From Forficula auricularia (Eukaryota; Arthropoda; Insecta; Dermaptera; Forficulidae): a stretch of DNA of 64,000 bases. Within the stretch, counting starts at the first letter, position 1. Every line of letters starts with the position of its first letter. Where the stretch lies: NCBI GenBank assembly GCA_024734495.1, contig JALMQS010000187.1, positions 9,316,769 through 9,380,768 on the forward strand, in the 5' to 3' direction. Below the pieces are notes generated by a model, which saw only the letters and a program-made list of their open reading frames with translations, ran no database searches and was not told where the DNA came from. Both the position numbers and the translations under genes were made by a program. Positions 44,608-56,000 of this stretch are shown piece after piece.

Positions 44608-45125
44608 CTCAATTAAGGTCACAAATTGAAGTATCCAATGAGATTGAATTTTAGCACGTGACGGTTTTGCCAAAAATTACCTCGAATCTCGTCGAGAGGT
44701 CAAAAAGTGCCATTTTTTTGGAAGTGCGTGGGGATGTATGTATGTATGTATGTAGTGTATGTATGTGTGTTATCGTTTTTTCGTCCACGATTTTTTCCAC
44801 ACCTTTGCGCTGATTGAAATGAAATTGAAAACCTACCATTAGTTTAACAAAATGAAGCGCTGATTAGTTTTTTATACATATCGGTCCACAAACATTAGTA
44901 CTTTATTTCAGTACTTTTTTAGTTTTTTCTAAATATCTTGAAAATGACTTAACCAATTTTGATGAAATTTAATATCCTAATTAAGTACCTTGGGGACCAC
45001 AAAAAAGCGTTAAATAAAGTTTTTAGTAAAATTATATTTTAATGTCCTTTACTCAAGAACATATTAATATTTCAAATGAATTTGGATGAAGTTTCAGCAA
45101 CGATCCGTTGCAGTTTATTGTTTTA
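44608..45125. repeat. dispersed repeat with internal tetranucleotide microsatellite
   Basis: About 520 bp (gtgacggttttgccaaaaat, acctttgcgctgattg, gcaacgatccgttgcagttt), present inverted at 62690-64000 and as a short end at 43110-43165. The microsatellite at 44733-44770 is (GTAT)n here. Confidence 0.85.
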
Positions 45126-45639
45126 TGGAGCTAATCGATTTTGGCAAATGGGCTCATATTATTTTTATAAAGATATAAAATCTGGTAATCCAATTCATCA
45201 TGATTCTTTTTAAAGCGGCCCTGCATGTATACCATCATATTCTGTGTCTTCTTTCACTTGGGCCGTAATTTAAAATAAACCATTTCCTTCCTTGTTTAAG
45301 TCCAGCCTATTTGCCCGGAGTTTTCTTTGCTTACTTAGGAGTAATCTATTTTTACATAAAAGAGCCAAACATAAAAGTCCTCCGCCCAACCAATCACCAA
45401 TTGGACTGGGGGTTTATATTCTGTTTTCCACCACAAGATTAAATATAAAACAAAGAGAAGTTCAGTTTTTCAATGTTTTTGTAATTAACATGAAGTCGAA
45501 ATAATAAAAAGGTAAATAAGTAATTCATAATCCTGTTAATAAATATTTAATTGGAATTCTCCCATTTGTATATTCAGCAATCTGATTTAATACTTTGCTA
45601 GTCAACACTGACGAGTGTCGAAGCAATTACTAGTCCATT

Positions 45640-45890
45640 AGAAAAAGTAAACCAAAATGATGGGTTATCCCCTTGAATTTGTTCCCCGTTGTTACGATAA
45701 CAAAGCGATGGAAATGTTAGCAACCCTTTGATTACGCTTTGCAAATGAGGAGCGCTGTCAATTCGAAAGGGATGAGGAGGGAAGCAAGGGAAAACTGATC
45801 ACGTAAGTGTTTTACCATGTCCGAACCATTTACTCCTGCAAATTTTTCTCCTATCGATTCATTGTGCGGATAGCAACAGGAGTCCTAAAC
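45640..45890. other. less A+T-rich, apparently single-copy block
   Basis: It holds gataacaaagcgatgg and ccctttgattacgctttgc (words resembling SOX and TCF sites). No acceptable exon. Candidate regulatory DNA. Confidence 0.3.
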
Positions 45891-46289
45891 CCCCTTTTTC
45901 GCACTAGTAAAATAAATTATTTTTGGGGTTGGAATAATAAATGACTCAGAAAAAATTAAGAATGCAAATGTCCTGAAATTAAACCACCATTAGAGCAATA
46001 AATATTCTTAAATTATAATATTAACTAGAAATATGTTTAATTGTATGTGTTACAATTAACTCGCTCGTTTTTTATAAATAATATTATTAAGGGCGGCGAG
46101 ATGATCCTTAATTTTAACAAAAATCTAATAAAGTTAGGCAGAGATCCATTCCATTCCAGTCAGTCTCATTTTTAGGGTTCCGTACAAAGATCTTACAAGA
46201 GAAAGAAAGAAGTTGTCCTATGCTTGATGCAAATAAACATACGCACATATATATCAAATAAAATGTATATATATTATTTATTTATTTGA

Positions 46290-46325
46290 GACCCTAGTTT
46301 CAGAAGGCTTGACCTTCATCATCAG
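46290..46325 (-). ncRNA. hammerhead core with one extra base before GAAA
   Basis: Minus strand: CTGATGA, stem II GAAGG/CCTTC, an additional T, then GAAACTAGGGTC. The palindromic ACTATAGT has become ACTAGGGT. Probably weak or inactive. Confidence 0.55.
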
Positions 46326-46454
46326 TTGAAGGAGACAATAAAGAATATATCTTCTACTGGAATTATAAATTTTTAGTTTATTTATAACGATACTATACTT
46401 CGAGAGCTTTGTCCTCTTCACATACATTAGTTCCTGCGAATCAATTGTAATAGA

Positions 46455-46488
46455 CTGATGAAGAGGGCAAGCTCTCGAAATTATAGTC
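46455..46488 (+). ncRNA. hammerhead ribozyme core (CTGATGA/GAAATTATAGTC)
   Basis: CTGATGA, stem II GAG/CTC, then GAAATTATAGTC; the stem III word pairs with itself through one G-U. The mirror (46391-46420, minus) reads gtgaaga and GAAG and is dead. Confidence 0.75.
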
Positions 46489-46759
46489 TCGTTATAAATA
46501 AATTAAAATTTATAATTCCAGCAGAAGACACACTCTTTTATTGTCTCCTTCAATCTATAAAAATTCTGCTACTCGGCAAAAGAAACTTTCAATTCATCAT
46601 CAGTCTTTTTTAATTATAAATAATATTTTTCATGGGATCAGTATCGCGTGTTTATTGGCATCAAGCAGAGGACAACCTCCTTTGTTTATTTTTATGATTC
46701 AACAACTCTGCCTCTCTCGGCGAAATAAAAACTTATCCCGGTGGGAGGGAGCTCCAAAG

Positions 46760-47550
46760 TACTAGGTAGGTGATTTTACGAACTCAATTTCGATCAAATA
46801 ACATACTTCAATTAAAATTATGAAAAAATTCGGCTAATTCACTCATCTATTTCTTATCTATGATAAATAAGAACGAATTTGATATCTCACGTATTTTGGA
46901 AGATATAATCATTTATCTATCAAAAGACAAAGTGAGATCGGCCAAGAGTTTGTTGTACGGTCGCCTCTAATGGGAAAAATGGAAAACAATGGGGACCGCA
47001 CTCACTTGAAATATTAAGATTTTTATGTACTTTCTGAAAAACATATCTGAAATAATATGATATTTTTTTTTTCAAAAACAAGAAGAGTTTGGAAAATCAT
47101 CTCAAAAGTTTTCGAAGAATAAAAGGGCAGATTTTCAATTTTTAATGTGAAAAATTATATTAAGATTTCGGAAAAATAATCGCAATTGTGGTGTCTAATA
47201 CAAATTTGAAGCCGATAACTCTTGAGGCCATATACTACGTAAAACCCCATTTGAAATAATATTTTCATTTGATTATGATATTATCTTTTTGTAAGGCCGT
47301 CAGAATTTCGAGGGAATCCAAGACTAGGCAGGCCAGGGTAGTCGCCAACAGAGCCAATCGTGCAAGGACTGCTTGAAGGCACGTCCTTATCATTTTAATA
47401 TAACATACGGAGAGAGTGGAAAAAGAGAAGTAGAGGAATTGCCTACCCAGCAGGGGTCTTCTGCTCGAAAGCTCGGCTATGGAAAAGATCCTCGGCTTGT
47501 CTGAAAAAAAAATAGATTAAATAATATGTTGATATATTATATTTAGTACC
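46760..47550. other. stretch without recognised gene
   Basis: A block at 47290-47520 (ggtagtcgccaacagagcc) is less A+T-rich and may be a retroelement fragment. No motif recognised. Confidence 0.35.
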
Positions 47551-47555
47551 CGGCC

Positions 47556-47572
47556 ACCGAGCGATGCTCGGT
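47556..47572. repeat. short hairpin, second copy of 29941-29957
   Basis: Identical 17 bases with a similar flank. Confidence 0.7.
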
Positions 47573-47699
47573 AACTTTTTGCTTCAGTAAAAAGTTATAT
47601 ATTATTATTAAGTGGGAGATAAATTTAACCTAATTTACCACTGCTCGAAGCCCTAAAACTTAGTAAATTGATATTAGATTGTATCTAACTTTCTGAGAT

Positions 47700-47870
47700 T
47701 TGCCTCAGATCCCGGCTTCTTTCCTTCCACTTCAATTTTTTCAATGATGGAGCGGCCATCCCATACAGGCCTTTAGGGGATGCACCATCGTACCCCACCA
47801 CCACCGAACTCCCCACATCTCCTCCATCGTCACCTCCATCCTCCCCCCCTCACCCAGTTTTTGCATAAAA
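47700..47870 (+). repeat. 3' end of a non-LTR retroelement
   Basis: gatggagcggccatcccata and cctttaggggatgcacc match 17985-18020; a C-rich stretch (tcctccccccctcaccc) follows. Confidence 0.45.
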
Positions 47871-47949
47871 GAACTCAAAAATCAAATAAAATTCGGCATA
47901 TAAAATATCTATAAACGATGAATTGTTACATGAAATCTCTTTTGAAGTC

Positions 47950-48212
47950 GGTGCCAAACAAACTATATAAGCGAGAATACGCGATATTGTCTTCATTACC
48001 CGCCAAACGTACTAATGTATCCGTCGAGTGCGATTCATAAAATGTATATGTTTGGCACCGACTTCCAAAAAGTAATTTCACGTATCAATTTCATCGTTTA
48101 GTTGCAACTAAATAAGATAATTATTTTATACCTTTTAGTGCATTTTATTTGATTTTTTAAATTCTTGTTATTTTATTTGTTGGAATTAATTTTTCTCGAG
48201 GTCGGTTTTTTT
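47950..48212. repeat. accgacttcaaaa foldback, partial copy
   Basis: The inner loop (gtgccaaacaaactat, atccgtcgagtgcgattca) and right arm are kept; the left arm is degraded. Confidence 0.65.
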
Positions 48213-48219
48213 CAGTAAC

Positions 48220-48800
48220 ATTTATTTTTTTGTAATAAGCGATCATTTATAAACTGAATAACCATGGCCGATTTACGAAAAATAATAATAATTTGGTATT
48301 TACTCACTGTAAGTATTTTCAAATTAAGATAACTATAATGTTATTATGCCCTAAATGGGGTTTTTTTTTATTAAAAGTATATTTCTCATAATAATTATTG
48401 TAACCCTTTTTGTATCTTGATTAATATTTTTTTATATCTCCATGGGTGCCCAACTGGAAAAAAATCATTAGACATGAAATTTTTGAAACAAAGTGAGAGG
48501 TTTTACTTATGCGTCGTGTTACATTAATCGATCAAGCAATACCAGCAACCCTCTCTGTTCAATGAATGGCTTAGCCGGCGGCCAGAGGGCGAGCCTGCCT
48601 TTATGGTAGGAGATAGGTTACTGAAAAATTATAGGCTGTAGACTTATATATTTTCTTCTTTTTCAAACAAGACTCTATGAACAGAGAGAAGTTATTCAAG
48701 TAGTAAATTTAGGGACAGAGTAATATTATATTGCTTTCTACAATGAAATGATTCTATAGGGAATGGTAAAATATATCGTATTTTTAAGAAAATATTATAC
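48220..48800. other. stretch without recognised feature
   Basis: No gene or shared repeat seen. Confidence 0.4.
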
Positions 48801-49255
48801 TCTGGAAATAAGGAACAATAGTTTGGTTTCCATGGGCCACATTTGAAGAAAAAAAATTATCTCGAACACACTGATAAAATATACTAATTCTATTGATATT
48901 TGTTAATCAAAAAGATAGTTAATAATTGTAGAAAAGTGTTGTCCAACTCGTAGGTCGCGACCCCGGGGGTCGCTAAACCTTCTATAACTAGGTCGCGAAG
49001 CTTCAGTAAAAGAAAAAAAGAAAGTTTGAAAATATATATTTATTAAGAAAATGTTAATTAAAGAACATCTGTAGGTTAACACAAATCAACAAAATAATAT
49101 GAGTCACATTCACATTAATGTTTTTCCCATCGTGGATCCGTATACATAATTTTTATTTTTTAATAATTTATATCAGGATTTATAAAAATAAATAATAAAT
49201 CAATACTTTTTTACTGTTTTAGTGTTTTTTACGGCCTGCAGACCTGGCTTTTTTC

Positions 49256-49490
49256 AATGCAATCGAATGCAGAAGTGGCGCACTCAGTAAAGAAACAGCC
49301 CCTATGGATCTCGAAAGGCCCTTGCATTACCGAAGAGAGGAAAGTTGATTATGGAGAGCGTGTAGACGTAGGTGTCTATGCACCTCGGTTTTGAAGGTTT
49401 GAAGATTATAGGTGCTGGGAAAGATGGAGACTGGGAGAGAGTTCCAGTTCCTTGAGGTCATGGGATATAGGGATGGCGAATAGTATCCAT
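49256..49490 (-). pseudogene. non-LTR reverse transcriptase 3' end, second partial copy
   Basis: Minus strand: the end of the coding region (complement of ggtcatgggata to gtgtctatgcacctc) and a 3' UTR ending in tgcattcgattgcattg plus A-run. Same family as 37.7 and 49.9 kb. Confidence 0.7.
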
Positions 49491-49504
49491 ACCCTCTTTT
49501 CTAA

Positions 49505-49805
49505 TTTGAATCGCTGAAATTCTCCCATAAATGAATCGCGCACAAACGGAATAAGAGATCTTCCAATATCTTCCATATAAAAAAACCATATAGGATTCTA
49601 TTCAAACCCGATATGTACGTGCGCCCTACACCTCCTATTCAATATAATTAACTACTAAGAAAATTCTATACCCCTCCTTATTCAATCCATTCATTCTCAA
49701 CGATCCTATCATATATATTATATCACTCTATACACAATATATTGTAACTGCATAACTATCTTCAAGGAACCTAAATATAATTCGAGCGCTCCTTCATTTT
49801 CTTCA
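49505..49805. repeat. inverted copy of 38611-38905
   Basis: Collinear over about 300 bp with small indels; see the 38.6 kb entry. Confidence 0.75.
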
Positions 49806-49925
49806 TTTTTTTATTATTTTTTTTTTTAATGCAACCGAATGCAAGTATGGGGAACTAGCAAAGATGCAGCCCCTAGCGGATCCCCGAAAGTCCCTTTTGC
49901 AGACACGAAGAGAAGTGTAGGCCGG

Positions 49926-50614
49926 TTAAGTGAGAGGGCGTAGACGTAGGTGTCTATGCACCTCGGTTTTGAAGGTTTGAAGATTATAGGTGCTGGGAAA
50001 GATGGAGACTGGGAGAGAGTTCCAGTTCCTTGAGGTCATGGGGATATGAGACATGAAGTGGTCCGGCACTTTCAATTTGACCGCGAAAGAGTGTTGGGAG
50101 TCGGCAAAACGTGCTATAGTACGTGCAAAGCATGCTTTGGGGGGAATTATTGATTTTATCTCATCAGAGCACCTGCCGTGATAGTATCTATAGAAAAGGG
50201 AAAGGAGCAGAGACATTTCTTCGATGAGCCAGCGAGTCGAGGGAGTCCGTGAGGTAGAATCGTCAATTAGCCTGACGGCTCCAGTTTCTGAATTGCATCC
50301 AGTGTAGCAAGAGAATGTTTAGAAGATCCTCTCCATAGATGAGAGCCGTATTCGAGACAGGGGCGGATTTGGGCCTTGTAGATGGTGAGAAGATGTGGGT
50401 TCGTGGAAAATCGATTGGACCTGAATAAGTAGCCAATCTTCCTTGCTGCAAATTTCGCCACAGAGGAGATGTGTTCATTCCAAGACAGGTCAGATGCGAC
50501 AGAGACGCCCAACATGGATAGGCTGTCACACATTTTCAGGGTATTCGAATTGAAGTGAATATCAGGGAAATTTTTATTCGTGACTTTGTGTAAGTTTATT
50601 GGATTATAATACAT
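49926..50614 (-). pseudogene. non-LTR reverse transcriptase C-terminal half
   Basis: Minus strand: FPDIHFNSNTLKMCDSLS, LGVSVASDLSWNEHI, IRPCLEYGSHLW, then a shift near 50270, and LFYRYYHGRCSDEIKSIIPP to FKTEVHRHLRLRPLT. The 3' UTR and A-run extend to about 49805. Clearly the same source as 37741-38608. Confidence 0.85.
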
Positions 50615-50998
50615 TTTTCAATAATTATATTTTGTTTTTGTTAATTTATATCAGGTTTTATAAAAATAAATAATAAATCAATATTTTTTTACTGTTTTTA
50701 CGTGTTTTTTACTATAAAAAAAATGAAAAATTGTACACAAAGTCACGAGCCGGGTCTCTTAAACAGCGGAGGATAGGGAGTCGCGAATTTTTTTTCATAC
50801 TAAGGGGGTCTCGTCATGAAAAAGGTTGAAAAACACTGATGTAGAATAATGAAATTCATCATGTCAATGAAACAAACATGCCATAGCAGAATAATCTTTG
50901 AGTTCTTTTTCCTTCAGGATTCTGTTTTTAAATCATTTAGCTCTTCAAAAAGTTTAAATTACTGAAATAATAAATATTTTAGAAAATTTACTTTTCAT

Positions 50999-51140
50999 AA
51001 AGAGAACGAGAGGTTGTCTCTGCTTGTGCAATAAACATACACACATATATATCGAGATGATATATAGTGTACATGTTTATTTGCATCAAGCAGAGCACAA
51101 CCTCTTTGTTTCTCTTTTGAATCAACAACTCTGCAACTCT
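50999..51140. mobile_element. hammerhead-type element tail as a hairpin
   Basis: aagagaacgagaggttg and caacctctttgtttctctt pair across 50999-51118; then aacaactctgcaactct. Confidence 0.65.
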
Positions 51141-51506
51141 AAAACAAAAACTTTTCAATTAAATTCTTTTATTTATATTGCATTATTAATATATTATGCA
51201 GATTTGTGGAGAATTTTTATTTTGGGATCACTAAATTGTCAGAAGATTTAAAAAAATTCTATTTTTTTTTATTTATTTTATTTCAACAGCTAATACCTAA
51301 TATACAGTAATATAGCACAATATTTATAAAACATAATACACTATAACAATATTAATACTAAAAAGCAAAATAATACATTATAATAACTTATAAAATAAGA
51401 CAATAACAATAATAAAAACAAAATAATACATTAAAATTATGGGTATAAAATATAAAAATATTTTTATAAAAATGACAAATATGCAGGGAAGTTAACTATT
51501 TGAGCC

Positions 51507-51537
51507 CTGAAAAAGTCAACAAAGTTGACGAAACGTT
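51507..51537 (+). ncRNA. hammerhead-like motif with G8 changed
   Basis: CTGAAAA instead of CTGANGA, a perfect 6-bp stem II GTCAAC/GTTGAC, GAAACGTT. G8 is catalytic in hammerheads, so activity is doubtful despite the excellent fold. Confidence 0.5.
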
Positions 51538-51648
51538 GGCAATAAAATATAAATTATCTGCATAAAAAATACAGTCCCCACTTCCCTATAACAACTTTAA
51601 TAATTTAATCAATAGACATAACTAATCAAAATAAATACAATACAATGT

Positions 51649-52310
51649 TCACTCATAGATTAGTGTTAGCTTTTTGAGCAAAATTGCAGCTCTGTTAATA
51701 CTTAATGAGAAATCCAGAGGGTTTTCCAATCGTTGTGACAAATTATTGTAACATTGACTTAGTCTGAATACAGGATTTGCTTCAGAGTGCCGACTGCAAG
51801 GTATCTCTGGATAAAATGGTAATCTGTTTCTTAATATATAATTTGAACTGTGTATAGGAAATAGATTTTGAAGTTCTGAACATTTCACCTGGTTGGACTT
51901 AATCTTATATAAAAATAAAACGTCAGAAGCAGTCATAGAAGAGGAAACAGAAGGCAGACAGAAAGTTTCAGCAGTAGAAGCATAATCATGGTCAAACCTC
52001 GACAAAGGATTGCCGGAAAGGAATGCCAAATGTCTTATAACTTTGTGCTGAATTCTCTCTAGTCTGTCCATGTTAATCCTTCCGATAGGCCTCCAAATTG
52101 TTGATGCATACATTAATATAGATTTGATTAATGTTATGTATAAGTATTTAATTGACTCGGGACTTTTAAATGACTTAGTGTTACAAAATACAAATCCCCA
52201 AATTCGATTGGTTCTACCTATAACGTAGTCTAATTGTTCATTAAATGTGAGTTTAGAATCAGTATTTAAATGTTTACCTTCGTCTTTCTGTATATGAAGG
52301 TTGAAGAATT
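51649..52310 (-). pseudogene. non-LTR reverse transcriptase C-terminal region, third family
   Basis: Minus strand: DSKLTFNEQLDYVIGRTNRI, SPESIKYLYITLIKSILMYA, STIWRPIGRINMDRLERIQH then KVIRHLAF, ending at 51649. The open frame of 154 codons is long for a relic. Distinct from the families at 37.7 and 42.5 kb. The A+T-rich tract 51255-51480 is probably its 3' UTR. Confidence 0.8.
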
Positions 52311-52780
52311 CTACCCAATGCAGTCAGTCAGTAGTCAACAAAAATACACATGACGTGTCACAGAGAAAAGACAAACCCTGTACTTTATTAATTAAAAGAC
52401 AAATATTAATCCACTTGCCCCGCTGGCTGCTCGACTCGGAATGAAATAAATGCATTTCAATTGCAAAAAGGGAAAAGAATGCCGTTACTTGATTAGATAT
52501 TAAGAAGGAAAAATAATTCCAGTTAAAATAAAAGCGTATTAAAGAAATGCCCAATTGATTTGCGATTGTTTTTAAACAAACTAGCTCGTGCGTCAAATTA
52601 TTTTCACTTAACTTCACTTTTCCTCATTAATTCAAAATCAACATTTTAGAAAGAATAAACTTTTAAATAAATATTTAATAAATAAAATAACAAATAATCA
52701 TCTAATTCAATTGTAATCATAGTTTACAAAATGAAATACAGTTCTACAGGTGTTATTACTGGTTAAAAATCTACACTTAC

Positions 52781-52804
52781 CCAACAACACTCAACTTCAG
52801 ACAT
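52781..52804 (-). CDS. possible first coding mini-exon
   Basis: Minus strand: caaaATG opens MSEVECCW and runs directly into gtaagtg, a consensus donor, in phase 0. It would be in phase with the 15263-15307 candidate, but the intron would be 37 kb. With only eight codons, chance is a real explanation. Confidence 0.15.
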
Positions 52805-53035
52805 TTTGACAAAATAATTAATATTTAAATAGAACCGTGTTTGGTGGCCTTAATTTATTTTAATGAATTGGCTAAGAGGCAAGTGAAGACAATTCATTAA
52901 AATAATTAACATCTTTAAAAAATATAAAAATGTTCACTAAAAGAGGCTTGGTTCTAGTCCAAAACGCGGTAAATTCGCTGATTTTTTTTTATTATTAAAA
53001 TATAATAGTTTTACATGAATTATTTGGCGGATTAG

Positions 53036-53165
53036 AGTGGTGTTTCACAAAAGAGGAAATAAAATTAAAAAATTTAAAAAAAAATTTTAAATTATATTTT
53101 GGAGATTTTTTATTTATCTATATACTTACATATTTCTTGGGTTATGAACTCTTGATCAGGAGGTT
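53036..53165. mobile_element. fragment of the 31.2 kb palindrome family
   Basis: gtggtgtttcacaaaagagg leads to a decayed minus-strand hammerhead (53129-53159: CTGATCA, GAAATATG). Confidence 0.55.
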
Positions 53166-53186
53166 TAACAAAAGAATAGTTTTAGA

Positions 53187-53880
53187 CGTTTGTGAGATAT
53201 TATATTTTGAAAATAAGAACTCAAAAAACCACAAAAAATGACCACTACATAACACATCATAATTTTAAAGTAAATTAAATTTTTAAAAATTGGGCCGAAT
53301 TTTACTTAGATATCTTTAAAGGGATACCTTCCATTGAAACGTACCTATACTTGCTATGATTTTATTATTAAATACTTTTGTAGCCCAGTGAATTAGTAAA
53401 TGATTCACGATTACAGAGTTCTGGGTTCCAATCCAATTTTTTTTTTTTTTTTTTTTATCAAAATTGTTTTAGCCGTTTCTGAGATATTATATTTTAAAAA
53501 TAAGAACCAAAAAATGACCACACTGGGCTCTCGCACATCATAATTTTAAAGCAAATAATTTTTTTTTTAATTTTCCCCTAATTTTACTTAGATATCTTTA
53601 AACGGATACATACCTTCCATTAAAACGTACTTATACTTGTGAAGTTTAAGCTTTTGCTATGATTTTCTTATTAAATACTCTTGTAGCTCAGTGAATTAGT
53701 GAATGATTCATGATTACAGAGTTCTGGGTTCCAATCTCAGTTCGGCCATGGTTGTTTCTCATCAATCATCAGTTATCATCTTCATTTGCATACCTCGAGT
53801 GTCTTAAAACAAGTGTAAATAAAATACTAAAAAAAAGAAGGAATTAAAAATAAATAAATACAAATTTAAAAAAATCAATT
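53187..53880 (+). repeat. tRNA-derived SINE and a partial tandem duplicate
   Basis: Two direct copies (53187-53438, 53468-53752) end in a polymerase III head: A box tgtagctcagtgaattag and B box gggttccaatctc, about 35 bases apart (clearest at 53686-53752). The second copy continues to a 3' body and an (aaat)n tail near 53860. Confidence 0.65.
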
Positions 53881-53899
53881 GGTGTGTTCACCACACGAC

Positions 53900-54650
53900 T
53901 TTCACATTTTTAACTTATTTGAAATCATCGTGACACTCTTAATTTACACCCCTTCCTTTATTTCAATTGGATTAAAATTTATAAATGACTAACAACTCAT
54001 GACACTTGATAAGTACACCAATTTTTTTAAAAAAATCGTTACTTCCTTTTTGAGAAAAAAACGAAAAATCTTTTCATAGAAATGTCCACTTCCGGTGTTG
54101 CTATTTCAACCAAAAGCTGTACTATTTATAGCATATATTGAGCTTAAGTTTCGAATTTCGTAGCTCTGAGACTCATGGTTGCGAAACGCAGGGGGGTACA
54201 TACGTACATATATAAGCACTGACCAATGGATTTTTGGCCTCTGGGGACCACAATATCCGGTTATATGTCCTAAATTTGGTTTCCATCTATTAAGGGCTTC
54301 GATTCCTTCCACCTAAAAGTTACAAAATGAAATTAACTTTTTTCATCTCTGAGATACAAGATCTCAAAGAGTCAGGACCGAGGCAGGCGATCGCAATACT
54401 TCACATTACTATATCTCTATAGAATATAAATGTGAATATAAAAAAATATAGGCATCGGGCGGCCCCTTGTCTACTTTTTTTTTGTACACAAAATGAAATT
54501 ATTTCTAAAAAATATATTCTAATTGGGAAGTAGAATAGTTTGCATAGTAATATAAATCTAATTATAAATGCCAAAAGGCAACTACCCTTTTGCAACTCAA
54601 CTTGTGCGAATTGTCAAATTTTATGAGCTGGGTGTTCACAGTAAAGTTCT
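53900..54650. other. stretch without recognised gene
   Basis: The ORFs at 54106 and 54401 (minus) match nothing recognised. Confidence 0.4.
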
Positions 54651-54659
54651 AATTAAATC

Positions 54660-55080
54660 CGAAGAGGGCAGATATTGAATATTTTATTAGCTCTAGCTGT
54701 TGGGCTGTTTGGCTGACGAGGGGGTCTTTAGCATGGAAGATTCCAATGAGGTCATTCAAAGTGGCCGGGAAGATAAACATTCACGGCCTCACCCCAAAAC
54801 TCAAATTCGGAATAGCATAGAGGGGCTGCTAGCATTGATTGCAGCCACCAGCTCAACCCTCTGACCACAAGCATACGAAGCAATTCCAGTTCCAATCAAT
54901 AAATCAAGCAATATTATCACGAAATTGGCTTCCAAGTTACAGCCGGAAGGAACTATATAGCCGGCCTCTCTAGATAAAGAGAATTTGCTTTGCATCCTGA
55001 CTTGAACTTGCTTTAACTTCACATTATCCTTTCCTAATGTCCTGTCGAAATTTCCGAGGAAAGTTTTTGGAAGGGTCTTT
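54660..55080. other. less A+T-rich, apparently single-copy block
   Basis: It holds ggtcattcaaagtggccggg and aagttacagccggaaggaac (an ETS-like CCGGAAG). A 73-codon minus frame (54801-55022) has no recognisable motif. Candidate regulatory DNA or an unknown exon. Confidence 0.3.
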
Positions 55081-55305
55081 AAGATTCATAGACCTCGAAA
55101 GAAACATTATATAACTCACTATTTTTTTCCTTTTATCATATCAGTTCAGATATTGAATATTGGAAAGCAAAATATAATTTTGCAAGAAAATAAATAGTTA
55201 ACTAAGAAATATTCGCTCCGTGCGCAACCGCGCTTAGTGCCATCCGTGGCCAAAAAAACAACTTCAGGTACAATAATAGCTGTATATAATTTTTAAGAAA
55301 AAAAA

Positions 55306-56000
55306 AAACCGACTTCAAAAATTAAATGCAACAAATAAAATACACTAAAAGGTATAAAATAATTATTATCTTATTTAGTTACAACTAAACTACGAAATAT
55401 TAACATGAAATTACTTTTTGAAGTCGGTGCCAAACAAACTATACCTATAAGCGAGCGTACCAACCAAACGTACTAAGTAAGATCCGTCGAGTGCGATTCA
55501 TAAAAGGTATATGTTTGGCACCGACTTAAAAAAGTAATTTCATGTTAATATTTCGTAGTTTAGTTGTAACTAAATAAGTTAATAATTATTTTATACCTTT
55601 TAGTGTATTTTATTTGTTGCATTTAATTTTTTGAAGTCGGTTTTATTTTTTCTTAAAAATTATTTTTATTTTTTCTTTTAGTGATGTTATTAATAGTGAT
55701 CATATCATCAGAACTTGACCAAATTAATATGGCACCATCCCTAAGATACCCCTTTCCAATAAAAAAGAATCATCGAAATCGGTTCATAAACAAAGAAGTT
55801 AGGTATGAGCAAACCTAACAAAAAAGGTCTAATACATATGAAAAAAATGGGACCAATCGGAAGCTAGACTGGACCCAATGCAATAAAATTTTCAAAATCG
55901 GTTTACAATTGGCGGAGATATGAGGTAACATAGGCACAAAAAAAAAAAAAAAAAATTCAGTCGAATAGAGAACCTCCTCCTTTTTTGAAGTCGGTTAAAA
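55306..56000. repeat. accgacttcaaaa foldback with leader, inverted relative to 12.7 kb
   Basis: The palindrome 55306-55645 is followed by the complement of the 12.7-13.0 kb leader, ending cctccttttttgaagtcggt. The most complete copy of the family. Confidence 0.8.

Larger units (their letters stand above)
46190..46740. mobile_element. cluster of hammerhead-type elements
   Basis: The palindrome 46326-46553 (ends ttgaaggagacaataaa) lies between an inverted element head (46200-46325) and further head and tail pieces (46590-46735: catcaagcagaggacaacc, aacaactctgcctctctcg). The pieces repeat those at 9.2, 32.3, 35.4 and 58.8 kb. Confidence 0.75.
48934..50838. mobile_element. inner hAT element carrying reverse transcriptase insertions
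   Basis: The left end aagtgttgtccaac and the right end (complement) cagtgtttttcaacc are inverted. The 8-bp flanks ttgtagaa (48926-48933) and atgtagaa (50839-50846) match at 7 of 8. A direct match of aataataaatcaatattttt on both sides of 49240-50620 suggests that the retroelement DNA arrived with a duplication of target sequence. Confidence 0.75.
48815..50950. mobile_element. hAT-type element split by a second hAT element
   Basis: Both flanks correspond to consecutive parts of the 22454-22700 element: its left part at about 48830-48925 and its right part at 50847-50945. Confidence 0.6.

Noticed and set aside
45640..45810. Plus-strand exon ending at gatcac/gtaagtg
   Set aside because: All frames are stopped within about 25 codons and no acceptor fits.
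54801..55022. Small secreted or membrane protein on the minus strand
   Set aside because: No signal peptide, no recognisable motif and no splice context; kept only as part of a single-copy block.
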